A DNA stretch of 64,000 bases from Strigamia acuminata (GCA_949358305.1 OX442314.1:54757369-54821368); one strand, 5' to 3'. Counted from the stretch's first letter, positions 1-10,071 are shown. The notes: generated by a model from the sequence alone, not told the origin. Numbers and translations: made by a program.

Positions 1-1811
1 GCCAACGATTGGGGAAATTAAAGAGGCAAGCTCAGAGCTTGACCGGCGGCCCTGCTCGAATTAGACAGGCCATCTCCTCCGTGGAGAGCGGCCCATCGAC
101 GAGTGGGACGCAGCTTAGTTGCTCGAACAGCTCCGGCTCAAGAACTCAAGTGGTCGTCCACCAAGGAGGCCATCGATCAGTCGAAGTTTTACCTGCCTCG
201 TCCAACGAAGGGCGGGTCAATCAAGAAGCCGAGCCCTCTAACCTGTGGAGTGATCACGTCGACGAGCAGGAGAGACAGGCGACTGACAAGGCAACGTCTT
301 CCCCTTTTCTCGTGCGGACCGCGCAATCGTCGAACGAGACGTCGACAATCTCCAAACATATGGGCGTCCATCGCCCGAATCAAAAGACCACGACAACCGC
401 TTCACAGACCGTCGTGACCAACACCATACGGAACCGGAAACGCAGGTTCTGTCATCGACAACGGATCAAGACGTTGTGGACAACCTTGGCAGCCGAAAAG
501 AAGAAGGCGACCGACGCCAAAGCTTTCGACCCACCAGGGGTCAAACCCGTGATCGAGTCGTCCTTCGACCGACCGAAAGATCCAGAGGGATGGTGCAAGA
601 CCATTGAAGAACGAATGGTATTGGACGAAGAACCGAACCTGGAGAAACCCATTTCCCGAAAGGAACTGGCCGAGACGCTGACCCATGCCCTTCGTGAATG
701 CTTTGCAAATCGACCAGAGTCGTCCGCAAACAGCGTCCCAATCGCGCCAACCTCCCATCAGGTCCAACCGCAGTGGCCACCTCTCCTTGAGGTAAAGGCC
801 ACGGCACTGATCATGTGGTCGCCCCCTGACAGCTTGCTACCAGGAGCGGCGACTCATGCGCCAGTCGGATACCAGCTACCTGACCTATGCGCTCCACCCA
901 TTCCACCGCCACCTCAGGCGCCAAAACCACACCCCGACGTTATGTGGTATGAGGAGCGGGATCTCGGCGCTCGGAACCGAAGAGAAGCAACAAATCCCAC
1001 CTTGGGAGAACTGCAGGCTTACCAGACTAAGTTTGAGGATCCAGCAGCTGCCAAGCTGGCTTTGACTCAGACCGACCCCGCTCAAATAGCCCACGTCAAC
1101 TGGGCGATAACCCAATCGCTCCTACAATGGATGGCGAAAGAAGCATGGACCACCATTAATCAAGGAAGTATAAGAATACCTCCGTCATTGAGACCTGGTA
1201 ATGGCCAAATGGTCTCCTCGACCAGCAACATCTGCTATGGTTTGACACATAACAAGGCCAAGTCAGAGACAGGAACGCAACAAATTCTGATGGTAGAAAA
1301 TTTCCCGAGGAAGGATGTAGCAACAGCCGACAAATACCGACTGTCTCGGCCACCCACATCAGCTAGCCAAGAGCCAACCAATCCCTGGTGTGTCATTTCA
1401 CCAGTTGCAGTTGGGCCCTCAACAACTTCACCATCGACTGACAATCGCGAGCAACAAGACTCATCACGGAACTCACACAATCAACCCAGAGTAACGAAAG
1501 CACCAAAGTCAATTCCAACTCAGATGGCTAGCCCATTTGTACTGACCATTACCATAGAGACATCAACCCCCCACAACAACAGTGAAAATCTTGTTGTATT
1601 CCTCACATACTCGAGGCGTACACAGACCAAAACAACATCCAAACCAAAAAATAAACATGTTTGGTTCTCCATGAATGACCAAAGCGACCCACGCTCTATT
1701 CTCAATGGAAACCGATTATTCCCGACACCTCACATCCCGGCATCAGCCTTAAGTTTTGATTATACTTTACCACGGGCTGAGAGCTGGAGGAGAGTTAGGG
1801 ATCGCTTGTGA
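1..1811 (+). CDS. 3' open reading frame of an LTR retrotransposon, partial
   Basis: The frame is open from the left edge of the window to a TGA at 1809-1811, about 600 codons with no convincing start, so the 5' part lies outside. The product is rich in Ser, Thr, Pro and Gln with a proline run near residue 300. I see no reverse transcriptase, integrase, zinc knuckle, signal peptide or membrane segment. It ends 31 bases before an LTR and is followed by a purine-rich tract (1829-1840), so it occupies the last ORF position of the element. A different protein in the same place is found in the element at 19593-32713, whose LTR starts with the same eight bases. Function unknown; it could be an env-position accessory ORF or a displaced gag. 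Confidence 0.6.
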   Translation, partial: QRLGKLKRQAQSLTGGPARIRQAISSVESGPSTSGTQLSCSNSSGSRTQVVVHQGGHRSVEVLPASSNEGRVNQEAEPSNLWSDHVDEQERQATDKATSSPFLVRTAQSSNETSTISKHMGVHRPNQKTTTTASQTVVTNTIRNRKRRFCHRQRIKTLWTTLAAEKKKATDAKAFDPPGVKPVIESSFDRPKDPEGWCKTIEERMVLDEEPNLEKPISRKELAETLTHALRECFANRPESSANSVPIAPTSHQVQPQWPPLLEVKATALIMWSPPDSLLPGAATHAPVGYQLPDLCAPPIPPPPQAPKPHPDVMWYEERDLGARNRREATNPTLGELQAYQTKFEDPAAAKLALTQTDPAQIAHVNWAITQSLLQWMAKEAWTTINQGSIRIPPSLRPGNGQMVSSTSNICYGLTHNKAKSETGTQQILMVENFPRKDVATADKYRLSRPPTSASQEPTNPWCVISPVAVGPSTTSPSTDNREQQDSSRNSHNQPRVTKAPKSIPTQMASPFVLTITIETSTPHNNSENLVVFLTYSRRTQTKTTSKPKNKHVWFSMNDQSDPRSILNGNRLFPTPHIPASALSFDYTLPRAESWRRVRDRL

Positions 1812-1842
1812 ACACCCCGTGTTCAAAGCTGGGGGAAGGACG

Positions 1843-2665
1843 TGTGGTGAGCATGGGGGTTAAATATTTCTCTCCAAGCGGATATTTGCCCCATGACTCA
1901 CTGCAATAGACCGGTCGTTCCCCTCGTGTTGGCTCCGCCTCTCCATGAGCAGGTGTGTGCCCCGAGGGGAGTGAGGCGTCGGGTGGCAAGCCCCCATTGG
2001 CTGCGCCGGCCCCTCACACTGACCCATAAAAGGGAGAATTTCCCGCCTAAAAGCAGAACTTACACAAACGACACCAAGAACACAGCAACTACCTCACCGT
2101 CAGGCCAACTCCACCAAAAGTTAGGATTGATCGAGGACCGCTGATTCCAGTGCAACTGTAACTCTCACGAATTTACACTGTGCGTTTATTTCCCGCGAAA
2201 GCAGGAAAATAACCCTTGTGAATTCACACCGAATAACCGACCCACGGTTATTCCACCACTAAAGTGTCCGAGTGCCCTGTAAGAAACTCCCCGTTTCTGG
2301 ACGGAGCCTTGCGACGCTAAAACCAACCCCTAGACAACAGGCACGGATAGAAGACTCGAAAGAGCATTCCACCGCGTCCGTGAACGACGAATCCGTGACG
2401 AATTTACGACAACTCGAGACGCCGCCTTTGTTCCGCCGACCACGCGGAACCGACGACGCCATCTTGGGAAATCCTTTGTTCGACTCTGACCAAGTCGACT
2501 CTAGTTTTATACCGAGTGTATTTTAAGGCTTACGCCTATTGAATAAACCTATTTGTTCATTTAAATATACTTAGTATTCATTTGGGTAATTTACATATTT
2601 AGTAAGATCACAGGTAAAGTAATACACGTTAGCTCATTAAACCTATCACCAGGTAGGACGCGACA
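1843..2665 (+). repeat. 3' LTR of the retrotransposon entering from the left
   Basis: It begins TGTGGTGAGC just after the purine tract GGGGGAAGGACG and ends GACGCGACA, giving TG...CA ends and about 823 bp. The right half has AATAAA (2541-2546) and a U5-like AT-rich tail. Its last 189 bases recur as an isolated copy at 35821-36005, which supports the right border. The base after the border is already zinc-finger gene sequence, so the element inserted into a gene. The matching 5' LTR is outside the window. Confidence 0.75.
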
Positions 2666-2775
2666 ACTTGCTGTTGCGTCAGTTTGGCAGTTTCCTCTTC
2701 AATTTCTCTCGCCCGGGCTCTGAATTCTTCCAGCTGCGAATGGACATCGTTGCCGTTTTCGTTTAGTTCCGCCAT
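2666..2775 (-). pseudogene. N-terminal stump of a PABPN1-coil zinc-finger gene, cut by an LTR element
   Basis: On the minus strand a start codon at 2773-2775 opens a frame beginning MAELNENGNDVHSQLEEF and running through RARAREIEEETAKL to TQQQV. It then meets the LTR end at 2665. This is the same N-terminus as the intact ZNF gene at 15279-16001. All finger-coding sequence is missing, on the far side of the retrotransposon and outside the window. Upstream sequence (2776-2930) also matches that of the 15279 gene (16002-16160), so this was a duplicate copy destroyed by insertion. Confidence 0.8.
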
Positions 2776-2951
2776 TTGAAAGTATAAATGTGACGTGAAC
2801 TGATGAAGTGAAATAATGGCAGCAGTTAGTTATATACCTAGGAGAAACAACGTTACGTTGCTAAAATGTACACTGCTTTATCGGCACGTTAGTAAAACGT
2901 AACGCTTTGAACACTGCTATGTCGGTACGTATATGTGGGACTAGCAATAAG

Positions 2952-3119
2952 TGTTGGAATTTGCGGTCGGTCAATTCAATACCACCAGAAGGACATTACC
3001 TGATCACGTGCGACGAACGTGATTGGCGGTGCAGCCAATCACAGTGTAGTGTTTTGACTGAATAAAAGACTTGTTAATTGTAAGCATCCTGGATTGTTTC
3101 GATTGATTTATTTCCAACA
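2952..3119. repeat. Putative short LTR (solo or 5')
   Basis: A 168-bp stretch begins TGTTGG and ends CCAACA, a perfect terminal inverted hexamer of the LTR type. It carries AATAAAAGACTTGTTAATTG, which resembles a polyadenylation region with a downstream GT-rich stretch. The flanks (ataag and atcac) do not form a target duplication. It is absent from the otherwise duplicated copy near 16.2 kb. It may be the 5' LTR of the element whose RT scrap lies at 3421-3720. Confidence 0.4.
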
Positions 3120-3420
3120 ATCACCAAATGAATTTCTTGATCCAATAAAGTCAGATATCATCCCTCAGAGTTGGAAATGGAGTACCGGACTTAGTGTTAG
3201 AGGCTCAATTGCAGCTCAAAGAAGCCATTCAACTAAAAAAAAGTTCCAGGACGAACACGTGTTGCAACACTCCCTCGATTTGAATATGGAGAAAGAAACC
3301 CATTAGTGTGCCTTCACAAGTTGGAACTCTCAAAAAAAGATTATGCGACAATTGTGTACCGAAACGAAGAACAAGAGCTCTGTCTCTCTCACTAGCTGAC
3401 GAAGATTATGGATTGTATTA

Positions 3421-3720
3421 ATCACGAGACCTGGCTCAGACCACAGACTATGTATTGACTATCGCTCTGTTAACGAACACTTTCTTTATGACCCACCCGA
3501 AATGCCGATTGCCAACGATAGAGGAGATCTTCAGAGAACTTGGCGAGTTTGAATGGGTCACTACAATCGATCTCACAAAAGGATACTGGAAGATAAACCT
3601 CACGCCAGAGTGAAAAATCACAAACTATAGTCTGCGCACGGTATCTTGATGCCAAATTTGAACTGCGCATTGATTGCCGAGCTTCCACATCACGCATCAC
3701 ACAAGAACAAACGTCAGCTG
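3421..3720 (+). pseudogene. Gypsy-type reverse transcriptase fragment
   Basis: Translation across frames shows DYRSVNEH, then PTIEEIFRELGEF, then TTIDLTKGYWKINL, the start of a Ty3/Gypsy reverse transcriptase (palm region with the first catalytic Asp of the T-I-D-L motif). Frameshifts and an in-frame TGA after LTPE break it. No upstream protease or downstream YxDD box is present. A shorter copy of the same fragment lies at 16441-16615, with shared flanking sequence that begins near CATTAGTGTGCC. Confidence 0.75.
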
Positions 3721-4303
3721 CATAAAAAAATAGTTCACTGCTCGTACTAGTACGTTAAATTTCGACAAAATTGAACATAGACATTTTTTTCTTCAGAAAA
3801 TGTAAAATGCAATGAAATAAAATATTATGTATTTCTTGATAAAATCAAAGTTTTTAGTTTTTTCTCAATTTTCACTCAAAAATGGCCGAATTCTTGAACG
3901 ATCCTGAACGATCCTGACGAGTCGCCAGTAAAATAAACAAAATAAAACGTTACATTCAAGCACAAGACAAATTATTCTAAATATTTATTCAAAATTTAGA
4001 GAAAATGGATTCGGTGGTTTAAAAAAATGTGTAGCTTTGACCTCAGATTTTTCGGGAATTGGAAAAGTGTTGTAACGTGAATATTGGCATCAATGTATGA
4101 TATCACTTAATGGTACATTATTGAAGTAATATTGTTGTAAACAAAATTAATAAACATGTCGAGATGAGATTTGCCTCTGGCATTTATTTTGTGGATTACA
4201 CCAACAAACACTCGCCTATCTGAGTGCAACGTTCTGTCCAAACTTCCAAGCCATCGGTGGAGCCGTTTTGAATTTAAGAGTTGTGAACATGACGAACAAA
4301 ATG
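3721..4303. other. Intergenic, 3' side of the first ZNF gene
   Basis: AT-rich DNA with no coding signal that I can support. The part nearest the gene (about 4250-4303) carries the 3' flank shared by several family members, with the phrase GAATTTAAGAGTTGTGAACA, also found beside the genes at 15279 and 17343. Nothing else is recognised. Confidence 0.5.
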
Positions 4304-5092
4304 TTAATTTGTATGCTTAAGTGTAGTTGAATGTTTTTTCAAGCCATGTTTTTTCAGTTGCACACTGTGAACACAAGAATAAGCACACAAATGGCACTTG
4401 AATGGTTTTTTTCCTGTATGAGTTGCAATATGTATTTTTAATGCCCCACTTTGAACACAAGAATAAGCACACAAATGGCACTTCAATGGTTTTTTTCCCG
4501 TATGGATTAACAGATGCGTTCTTAAATTCCCACTTTGAACACAAGAATAACTGCACAAATGACACTTGAATGGTTTTTCCCCCGTATGGATTAACAGATG
4601 CGTTTTTAGCTGGAAACTGTGAATGCAGGAAAAAGCACACAAATGGCACTTGAATGGTTTTTCTCCCGTGTGAGTTAATAAATGTCTTCTTAATTTCCAA
4701 CTTTCAGTGCAAGAATAAGCACACAAATGACACTCGAATGGTTTTTCCCCCGTATGAGTTAATAAATGTCTTTTTAGAGATCCACTATGACTGCAAGAAA
4801 AAGCACAAACATTACATTTGAAAGGCTTTTCACCCGTGTGGATAAGCATGTGTTGTTCCAATCGCGAATAATGTGAACACGAATAATCACACAGATTGCA
4901 ACACAAATCCGACTCCGCCGCGTCTATTACCCGAGATTGCGAACCGGAAGATCCGCCACGACTTAACACTTGCTGTTGCTTCAGTTTGGCAGTTTCTTCC
5001 AGCTGCGAATCGACATGGTTGCCGTCCTCACCAAGACTTTCTTCGTCGTCGAATGAATCGTGCATTCCTACGTTTTCGTTCATTTCCCCCAT
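4304..5092 (-). CDS. C2H2 zinc-finger protein, 7 fingers, with short PABPN1-type coil (ZNF copy 1)
   Basis: 262 residues from MGEM at 5090-5092. A longer in-frame start at 5305 lies upstream of the TATA box (5167-5174), so I reject it. The acidic N-terminus (HDSFDDEESLGEDG) leads to a shortened coil, VDSQLEETAKLKQQQ, then the linker GGSSGSQSRVIDAAESD. Seven fingers follow, each C-x2-C-x3-C-x5-L-x2-H-x3-H, so the usual Phe is replaced by Cys (AYSC). Linkers are TGEKPF or TGKKPF. The last finger is followed by a basic tail, LKKHSTTLKHTN. Such proteins usually bind DNA in the nucleus; the target is unknown. Single exon with no stop or frameshift, so it looks functional. Confidence 0.85.
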   Translation of the reverse strand: MGEMNENVGMHDSFDDEESLGEDGNHVDSQLEETAKLKQQQVLSRGGSSGSQSRVIDAAESDLCCNLCDYSCSHYSRLEQHMLIHTGEKPFKCNVCAFSCSHSGSLKRHLLTHTGEKPFECHLCAYSCTESWKLRRHLLTHTGEKPFKCHLCAFSCIHSFQLKTHLLIHTGEKPFKCHLCSYSCVQSGNLRTHLLIHTGKKPLKCHLCAYSCVQSGALKIHIATHTGKKPFKCHLCAYSCVHSVQLKKHGLKKHSTTLKHTN

Positions 5093-5139
5093 GTCAAAGT
5101 ATAAATGTGACGTGTGCTGGTTCGGGTTTGCAACGCCAC

Positions 5140-5174
5140 AATGGAGATTGAAGAGAGAAATTCGTCTTTTTATA
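5140..5174 (-). promoter_or_regulatory. Core promoter of ZNF copy 1 (TATA box and start region)
   Basis: Read on the minus strand, TATAAAAAGACGAATTTCTC is followed by TCTTCAATC. The same TATA plus pyrimidine-rich block stands at the same distance from the start codon in the genes at 10072, 17343 and 39917. The likely transcription start is the TTCAATC, about 25 bases below the TATA box. That places the ATG at 5092 first in the message. Confidence 0.65.
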
Positions 5175-5269
5175 GCACAATGCAAATACGTCGTGTATGC
5201 GTTCGCATGAATTGGCTCGACTGATTGGAAGATGCTGTGCATTGCCGTGAAGTGTAAAAGGACAGATGA

Positions 5270-5305
5270 GACAACGGTTAGTGTGTAAGTCTTACTAACC
5301 GTCAT
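5270..5305. repeat. Short palindrome upstream of ZNF copy 1
   Basis: CGGTTAGT and ACTAACCG form an 8-bp stem around an 11-base loop. The surrounding stretch (CATTGCCGTgaAGTGTAAA and onward to ACCGTCATTCA) recurs upstream of ZNF copy 2 near 11350-11425 with a few changes. It is part of the duplicated unit and a possible operator, but nothing shows binding. Confidence 0.4.
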
Positions 5306-6046
5306 TCAGTGGCGCTCTTTCAGTTAGGACAAAATGAACAATGGATAAGAAAAGGCGCGGGTGCAATATGTTCAACACGAAATCGACGAATTTATTTTAT
5401 TATTGTTCTTCAGTGGCATTTTCAGATTTTAAACCTAAAAATATAAATTGAGAAAAGTAAAAATTATCAAATTATATTTAAATTTTACTTTGAATCCAAA
5501 AAATGAAACTCCAAGTAAATAAATTAAATAGAAAATAATACAGAAAATAATAAAAATTTTCGATAGTTGCGCGGTATTGAATTTTTCCACCCGGAGACAC
5601 GCTCCCTAAAATGCACAAAAGCTAAAGAAACTTTCTTGGAAAAAATTTCAAAGCAATGTTTACTCTCACATCGACATTGCTGAAAATTCTAAAAGCAAAT
5701 ACCGGTAAGCAAATAACGCGACAAGTTCCAAATGTGTGTTCTTTGCTACATTCAGTCAATGTCTTAATTCAACAAACTCCATCCACATCAAAACCATTAC
5801 AAAATGAATAAAAAAAGTTACAAAAATTTCTACATTGAAAACTTTTAATTTATTCCTTTTTACCATTCGTTCTATGTACACTCTCTGTCATATTGTAATT
5901 TCACATGATTATGGAAGGGGTGGTAGAAACCTCGAAAATGATATATTGCAATACATGTAATGTAGGAAGAACCCCGAAACACCCAACTCACCCTTGTTCC
6001 TTCTACCACCAGACCGCACACAGTATAGAGGAGAGACAGTAGGGCA
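5306..6046. other. Intergenic, nothing recognised
   Basis: AT-rich sequence with short A/T runs. No ORF, repeat or RNA gene that I can support. Confidence 0.5.
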
Positions 6047-6870
6047 ATGTTAACTTACAAGTTAGTTAATCCCTGGCATGGAGTTAGATCTGCAAAGAAT
6101 TATTTGCCTGAATTAATTCTAAACACTGATCAATGCGGTTTTGATTATGAAATAATTCCTAAAAGGACAATCTCGTACATCAGTGAAAAAGACACCCAAA
6201 GATTTGCTCAATTGCCGACTAATAAAATGACTCAGTTGTACTGTCCAATATTGATATATCATTAATTCTGCAGGGGATGTTTTTGGGGACGTATATCTTT
6301 GTCTCCAGAAAACATTTGGCACACTTGGACCAAGAGTATACCCTTCTCCCATTGGCCGATGGTGTAGTGATCCAAAAATGTAGTAATAATCATAATAAAA
6401 ATAAGAACTACTTCTCCTAGTGGTAGTAATACCATAGATTCTTTACTCTATGGTAATACAGACTGGAGTTAGGAGTAATGCGGCTCGGCCAATGGGAGAA
6501 GGGTATACTCTTGAGTCGAACAAGAGTATAAATACGCCAGTCTCTAATGTTGTCATCACAAGTAGTAAATCTTGAAAATTATCTAGTAGACTGTATGAAT
6601 ATTTTTTAAATTCCTGTGTTCTTTCAAATATTAATTCTGATTTTCTGTTAATTGTTGACTCTTGGGCAGGTCAAACATCTAAATTATATGATAGCATTTT
6701 TGGCAAAAAAAAATAATAGACCAGAATGTATTTATTCCAGAAAAATGCACAAAATACTGCCAGCCATTAGATACCACCTTCCATTTACAACTAAAATTTC
6801 TTGTAAAGTGTATTGTTACGGCACTAGAGGTTTTTGAAGGAGGTCATAACATTGATCCAGACGATAATTG
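6047..6870 (+). pseudogene. DDE transposase relic (pogo/Tigger-like C-terminal half), interrupted
   Basis: The first frame (6047-6265) contains LILNTDQCGFDYEI, then KRTISYISEKDTQ and NKMTQLY. It continues after a frame change as GDVFGDVYLCLQKTFG and LGPRV. Past an insert, VVITSS then LLIVDSWAGQT appears, and finally IPEKCTKYCQPLDTTF. An Asp in NTDQ, an Asp in VDSW and the P-x-CT-x3-QPLD ending are typical of DDE transposases of the pogo/Tigger/Jerky kind. Several frameshifts and stops show it is dead. The exact superfamily is uncertain. Confidence 0.65.
6331..6513. repeat. 29-bp perfect inverted repeat inside the transposase relic
   Basis: The arm at 6331-6359 is the exact reverse complement of the arm at 6485-6513 (CAAGAGTATACCCTTCTCCC onward to TTGGCCGA). 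Between them lies a smaller palindrome, CCATAGATTCTTTACTCTATGG. The ten bases CAAGAGTATA occur a third time at 6521-6530, where the transposase coding resumes. It looks like a small foldback or MITE inserted with duplication of its target, or a local inverted duplication of transposase sequence. Confidence 0.7.
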
Positions 6871-8149
6871 GACATCTAGGGAAGGAATCGTGAGATTACA
6901 ATTACTTGCTCATCATCAATTAAGTGCGCCAATTTTCATGGTTTTCGTCTAAATTGATTGCAAACAAAAATGAGATCCAAACAGTTAAACAGATCTATTT
7001 TACTTTTGAAGATGATGATTTTTTGTTGTGCAGCAAGATGGCTTGTAGAGATAGCTTTTATAACTCTTACAAGCTCCGAGTTTGTATATGATTTATATTC
7101 TGTATGATTTTGCCTTAAGTTGGTTTTTGTAAAACAAAGAATAAAGAGGATTTTTAGTTACATTGCAAGAGTCATTCTGAGGTTAATTTGCATACGTAGC
7201 AATATTCAACAAGCATATGTGCTCATTAAACTGAATTTCAGAATTGAACAAGGAGATAGTTGTGCCAATTCAAGTTGATGAACCATTCCAGATTGGTGTT
7301 GTCAAATTGTTGAACGGTTTGGACTTTATTCTAATAGTCAATAAACCAGAATAATTCAGCACCATTTTTGTTCTTGTTAAGCATTTTGGTCTCAACTTAA
7401 AAAAAATTCATTTTATGCGAGGACAAAGGCATGCATGCTTAATTTGCCTTATGTTATAGGTGAGAACTTACAAATATTCTGGAGCTGAAGGTCTCGACAC
7501 AGTTAGACCAATCAACCAATCAAATCAAATCAACTTGTCAACCAACAAATCAATATAATTTCAACAAATGATGAGGAAACTGTTTCAAATTGTTCAAAAC
7601 TACATGACTTTGGCACCACGAAAAGAAACAACAGTTTAAAATATCCCAAAGGAAATATGGAATTTTCATCACTGTTAAAAAAAACAATGTTACCAAATTC
7701 TCAAAAAACTCAAACATCATTCGTTGGTAAATGCTACATTCATTGAAGTGCAGGCCTACAATACCAACATCAGCATAAGCGAAGGGAATAATTTTCGTTG
7801 TGTGAAGAACACAGCCGCCATTTTCATGAGCCTCGATTCGCCATTTCGACGGGGCCTGGCACTCGTAAACAACCAATGATGGAGCAAAATATCACTAAAA
7901 TAGCTAACCAACATAAAGAATTGTCAGAACAAGCATCTTCAATCCTGTATCCATCCTTTAGAACAATAATGGAGTTGAAACTTGTTGGGATCCTCCGGGC
8001 TTTCCGCTCTAAAACAAATACTTACCGTGTTGTGAGCGGCTCGCAAGTGAGATGCCGTTTATAAGCCTTATACTCGGTTGCCTGTGTGGTGTCTAGGAGT
8101 AATTTATGAAAGGAAAACGACAGTTTGAATTGAATAAAATACGAATATG
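6871..8149. other. Intergenic with unexplained repeat module
   Basis: No gene recognised. A frame on the minus strand at 7550-7876 (108 codons) has no match to a family I know. The stretch 7728-7772 (GGTAAATGCTACATTC, then GTGCAGGCCTACAATACC) is related to stretches near 14130-14170, 46245-46290 and 54140-54190, so it is probably a scrap of a dispersed repeat. Confidence 0.4.
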
Positions 8150-9390
8150 TTTTTATTTGTGCGAAAATTACAAATGATTTGAATGAAATATAAATAAGAG
8201 AATTAATTAGAAGAATTTACTAATTTAGCGGTTAAAATTAGGGGAGAGAAATAAAGAGAAGGAGTGAGAAATGCAGCAAGTGAGCAGTTACACTCACTCG
8301 AGACACGGGAAAGCGCGCTCACAACGACGGTTGATCGCTGAGCGCGAGTATTTGGCACGCAACAAACGGCTGTCTGTTGCGCTCGGAAAATGGCGAGACG
8401 AACTCGCCTGAGAAATATTATTTCTCGTTGTAGAACGATGACTTTCTATCTGTAAACTCCGGAGTAAAGCTCACAGGTGGTTTACAGATATCGGCGACGG
8501 TTCTCCACGAGAAGTTTGCCGTTGACGACGATGATGAGAGTACCAGAGTAAACTCGATGGCGCTCTCACAATAATCAACAACGAGCGGGAACAAATTTCC
8601 TTCGCTCGTTCGATGGCGATGAACAGTGAAATCCGGAGTAAAGCTCGCAGGTGGTTCACTGTCTTCTCACTATGGTTGACGGCGACGGGTTGCTCGATCG
8701 ACGGAGGCGAATCACGGAACAAGTCAACGCGACTCGACGGCGGCGGGTGAGCGGAGTTTCTCGGGCGTTACCCGAAATTCGTGTTCTGTACGCAAATGTG
8801 GCTGGTTCCACCGAATATCTTCAGTGGAAACAGCAGTGTCTCTTAACTCACCAAAACGTATAAACCCGGTCAGCACGTAGAATCCTTGTGTTTGAAGTTC
8901 TTCAGTGATGATCAGTTGGGTTGTTTGTTGTTGGTGTGTTGTGTCAAGAGTGGGCCAAACCGCCAAAATTTGGGGTTTTATGCACTCTCGAAATCTGCGC
9001 ACAAAATATGTGCAGATTACTAATTTTGGCACAACAAAAGATTTTGCTGCGCCAAAAGCCGTTATTATTGCACCATAACCGTTGACTATGGGAAGGGTGG
9101 CGTATGCTAGGCACGCTTCAAATATGCGCAGCGGATGCTGCGCAGACGTCGTAATTTAGTGAGACAAAAGATTTTGCCTCACTAAGCGGTTAATTAACGC
9201 CTCACCCCACATAATATTGGGGTGAACCGTGTTAGGGGAGGATTTCTCCCCTAATTATGTAATTGTTTGGCGTGTGCCAAACATAAATATTACCAAAACA
9301 AAATGTAAAATACAACTTCTTCCGTGGTGACTCTTTTATTAAATAAAAACACATTAATTTAAATAAAAGTGGCTCAGGGTCACCACAAAC
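8150..9390. repeat. String of consecutive hairpins (unnamed structured repeat)
   Basis: Short perfect or near-perfect palindromes follow one another almost without gaps. Examples of arms: 8279-8284/8293-8298; 8314-8320/8340-8346; 8392-8397/8403-8408; 8410-8416/8420-8426; 8447-8457/8480-8490; 8580-8587/8603-8610; 8806-8811/8824-8829; 8992-9003/9009-9018; 9024-9030/9051-9057; 9125-9132/9137-9144; 9178-9185 with 9156-9163; 9202-9208/9219-9225; 9232-9240/9246-9254; 9264-9271/9276-9283; 9324-9331/9379-9386. Two of them keep the same 22-base loop core with different stems. No ORF explains the sequence. It could be a highly structured transposon end or an RNA-level element. Confidence 0.75.
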
Positions 9391-10071
9391 TAGCAACGAA
9401 AGGAAAACGACCCGACGCCGACAAAACCTCAATTCGAATGACAACAAGAAGAAACACGTGATCTGCCGATCACCGTCGAATGCTCCGATTTGAGTGGACT
9501 ACAGAAATGCGCACGTGAAATTGTAAACGATTTTAAAATGTAAAACATTTAAACAAAAAAAAAAAAATTATAAACAAATAAAAAGCATTAACCTAACCAA
9601 TCGTCGTTGATTTTTTCGAATGACAAATTCACCCACGTGTGTGACCTCATGTGGCAAAATGCGTCATACTGCAACATCAGTAACAAATGACATTTTCATT
9701 TTTGATGAATTCAGTCGAATTTCATCAACAAAACAGCAATAAATTTTCGGCGGAATATCATTTTCACTTCCAGGATTATTGGCACCCTATTTTATTAAAA
9801 GTTTTATCCATTTTGTAAAATGTATTTATTTAAATGAGACTTTAAATCGTGTGAAAATTGCTGTAGTCCAAAGTCCATTAAAGTGGTGTTAGTTGTCGTG
9901 TGTTGCACAAGTTTGAACTCATTTTATTTATTAGACGAATGCAACGTTAACGTTTGTTGGACGGTCGCTGAACGCCAATCGTTATTCCACAGAAAGAAGA
10001 AACGAGTAATTGAAACGGAAGTTGAAATACTGCACCATTTGTCACACTGTATGCTATTGCTTAAGCTTAGT
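9391..10071. other. Intergenic, 3' side of ZNF copy 2
   Basis: AT-rich. A run of A at 9556-9569 and simple AT sequence. The phrase GAAAGGAAAACGAC occurs at 9399-9412 and also at 8107-8120, either side of the hairpin string, so it may mark the ends of that element. A frame at 9883-10173 overlaps the end of the ZNF gene on the other strand and is not supported. Confidence 0.4.

Noticed and set aside
2800-2822. Hammerhead ribozyme core CTGATGA...GAAA
   Set aside because: Only three bases separate the two boxes, so stem II cannot form; stems I and III are absent.
4317-4700. Second long frame antiparallel to or shifted from the finger arrays (also 17437-17823)
   Set aside because: These are shifted readings of the 84-bp finger repeat; the repeat keeps any frame open and the products have no finger pattern.
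5090-5305. Upstream start for ZNF copy 1 giving a 333-residue protein
   Set aside because: The extra codons lie across and above the conserved TATA box, so they would not be in the message; relatives start at MAEM.
8471-9032. Protein genes across the hairpin string
   Set aside because: The frames run through stems and loops, have no domain and no shared frame; structure explains the sequence better.
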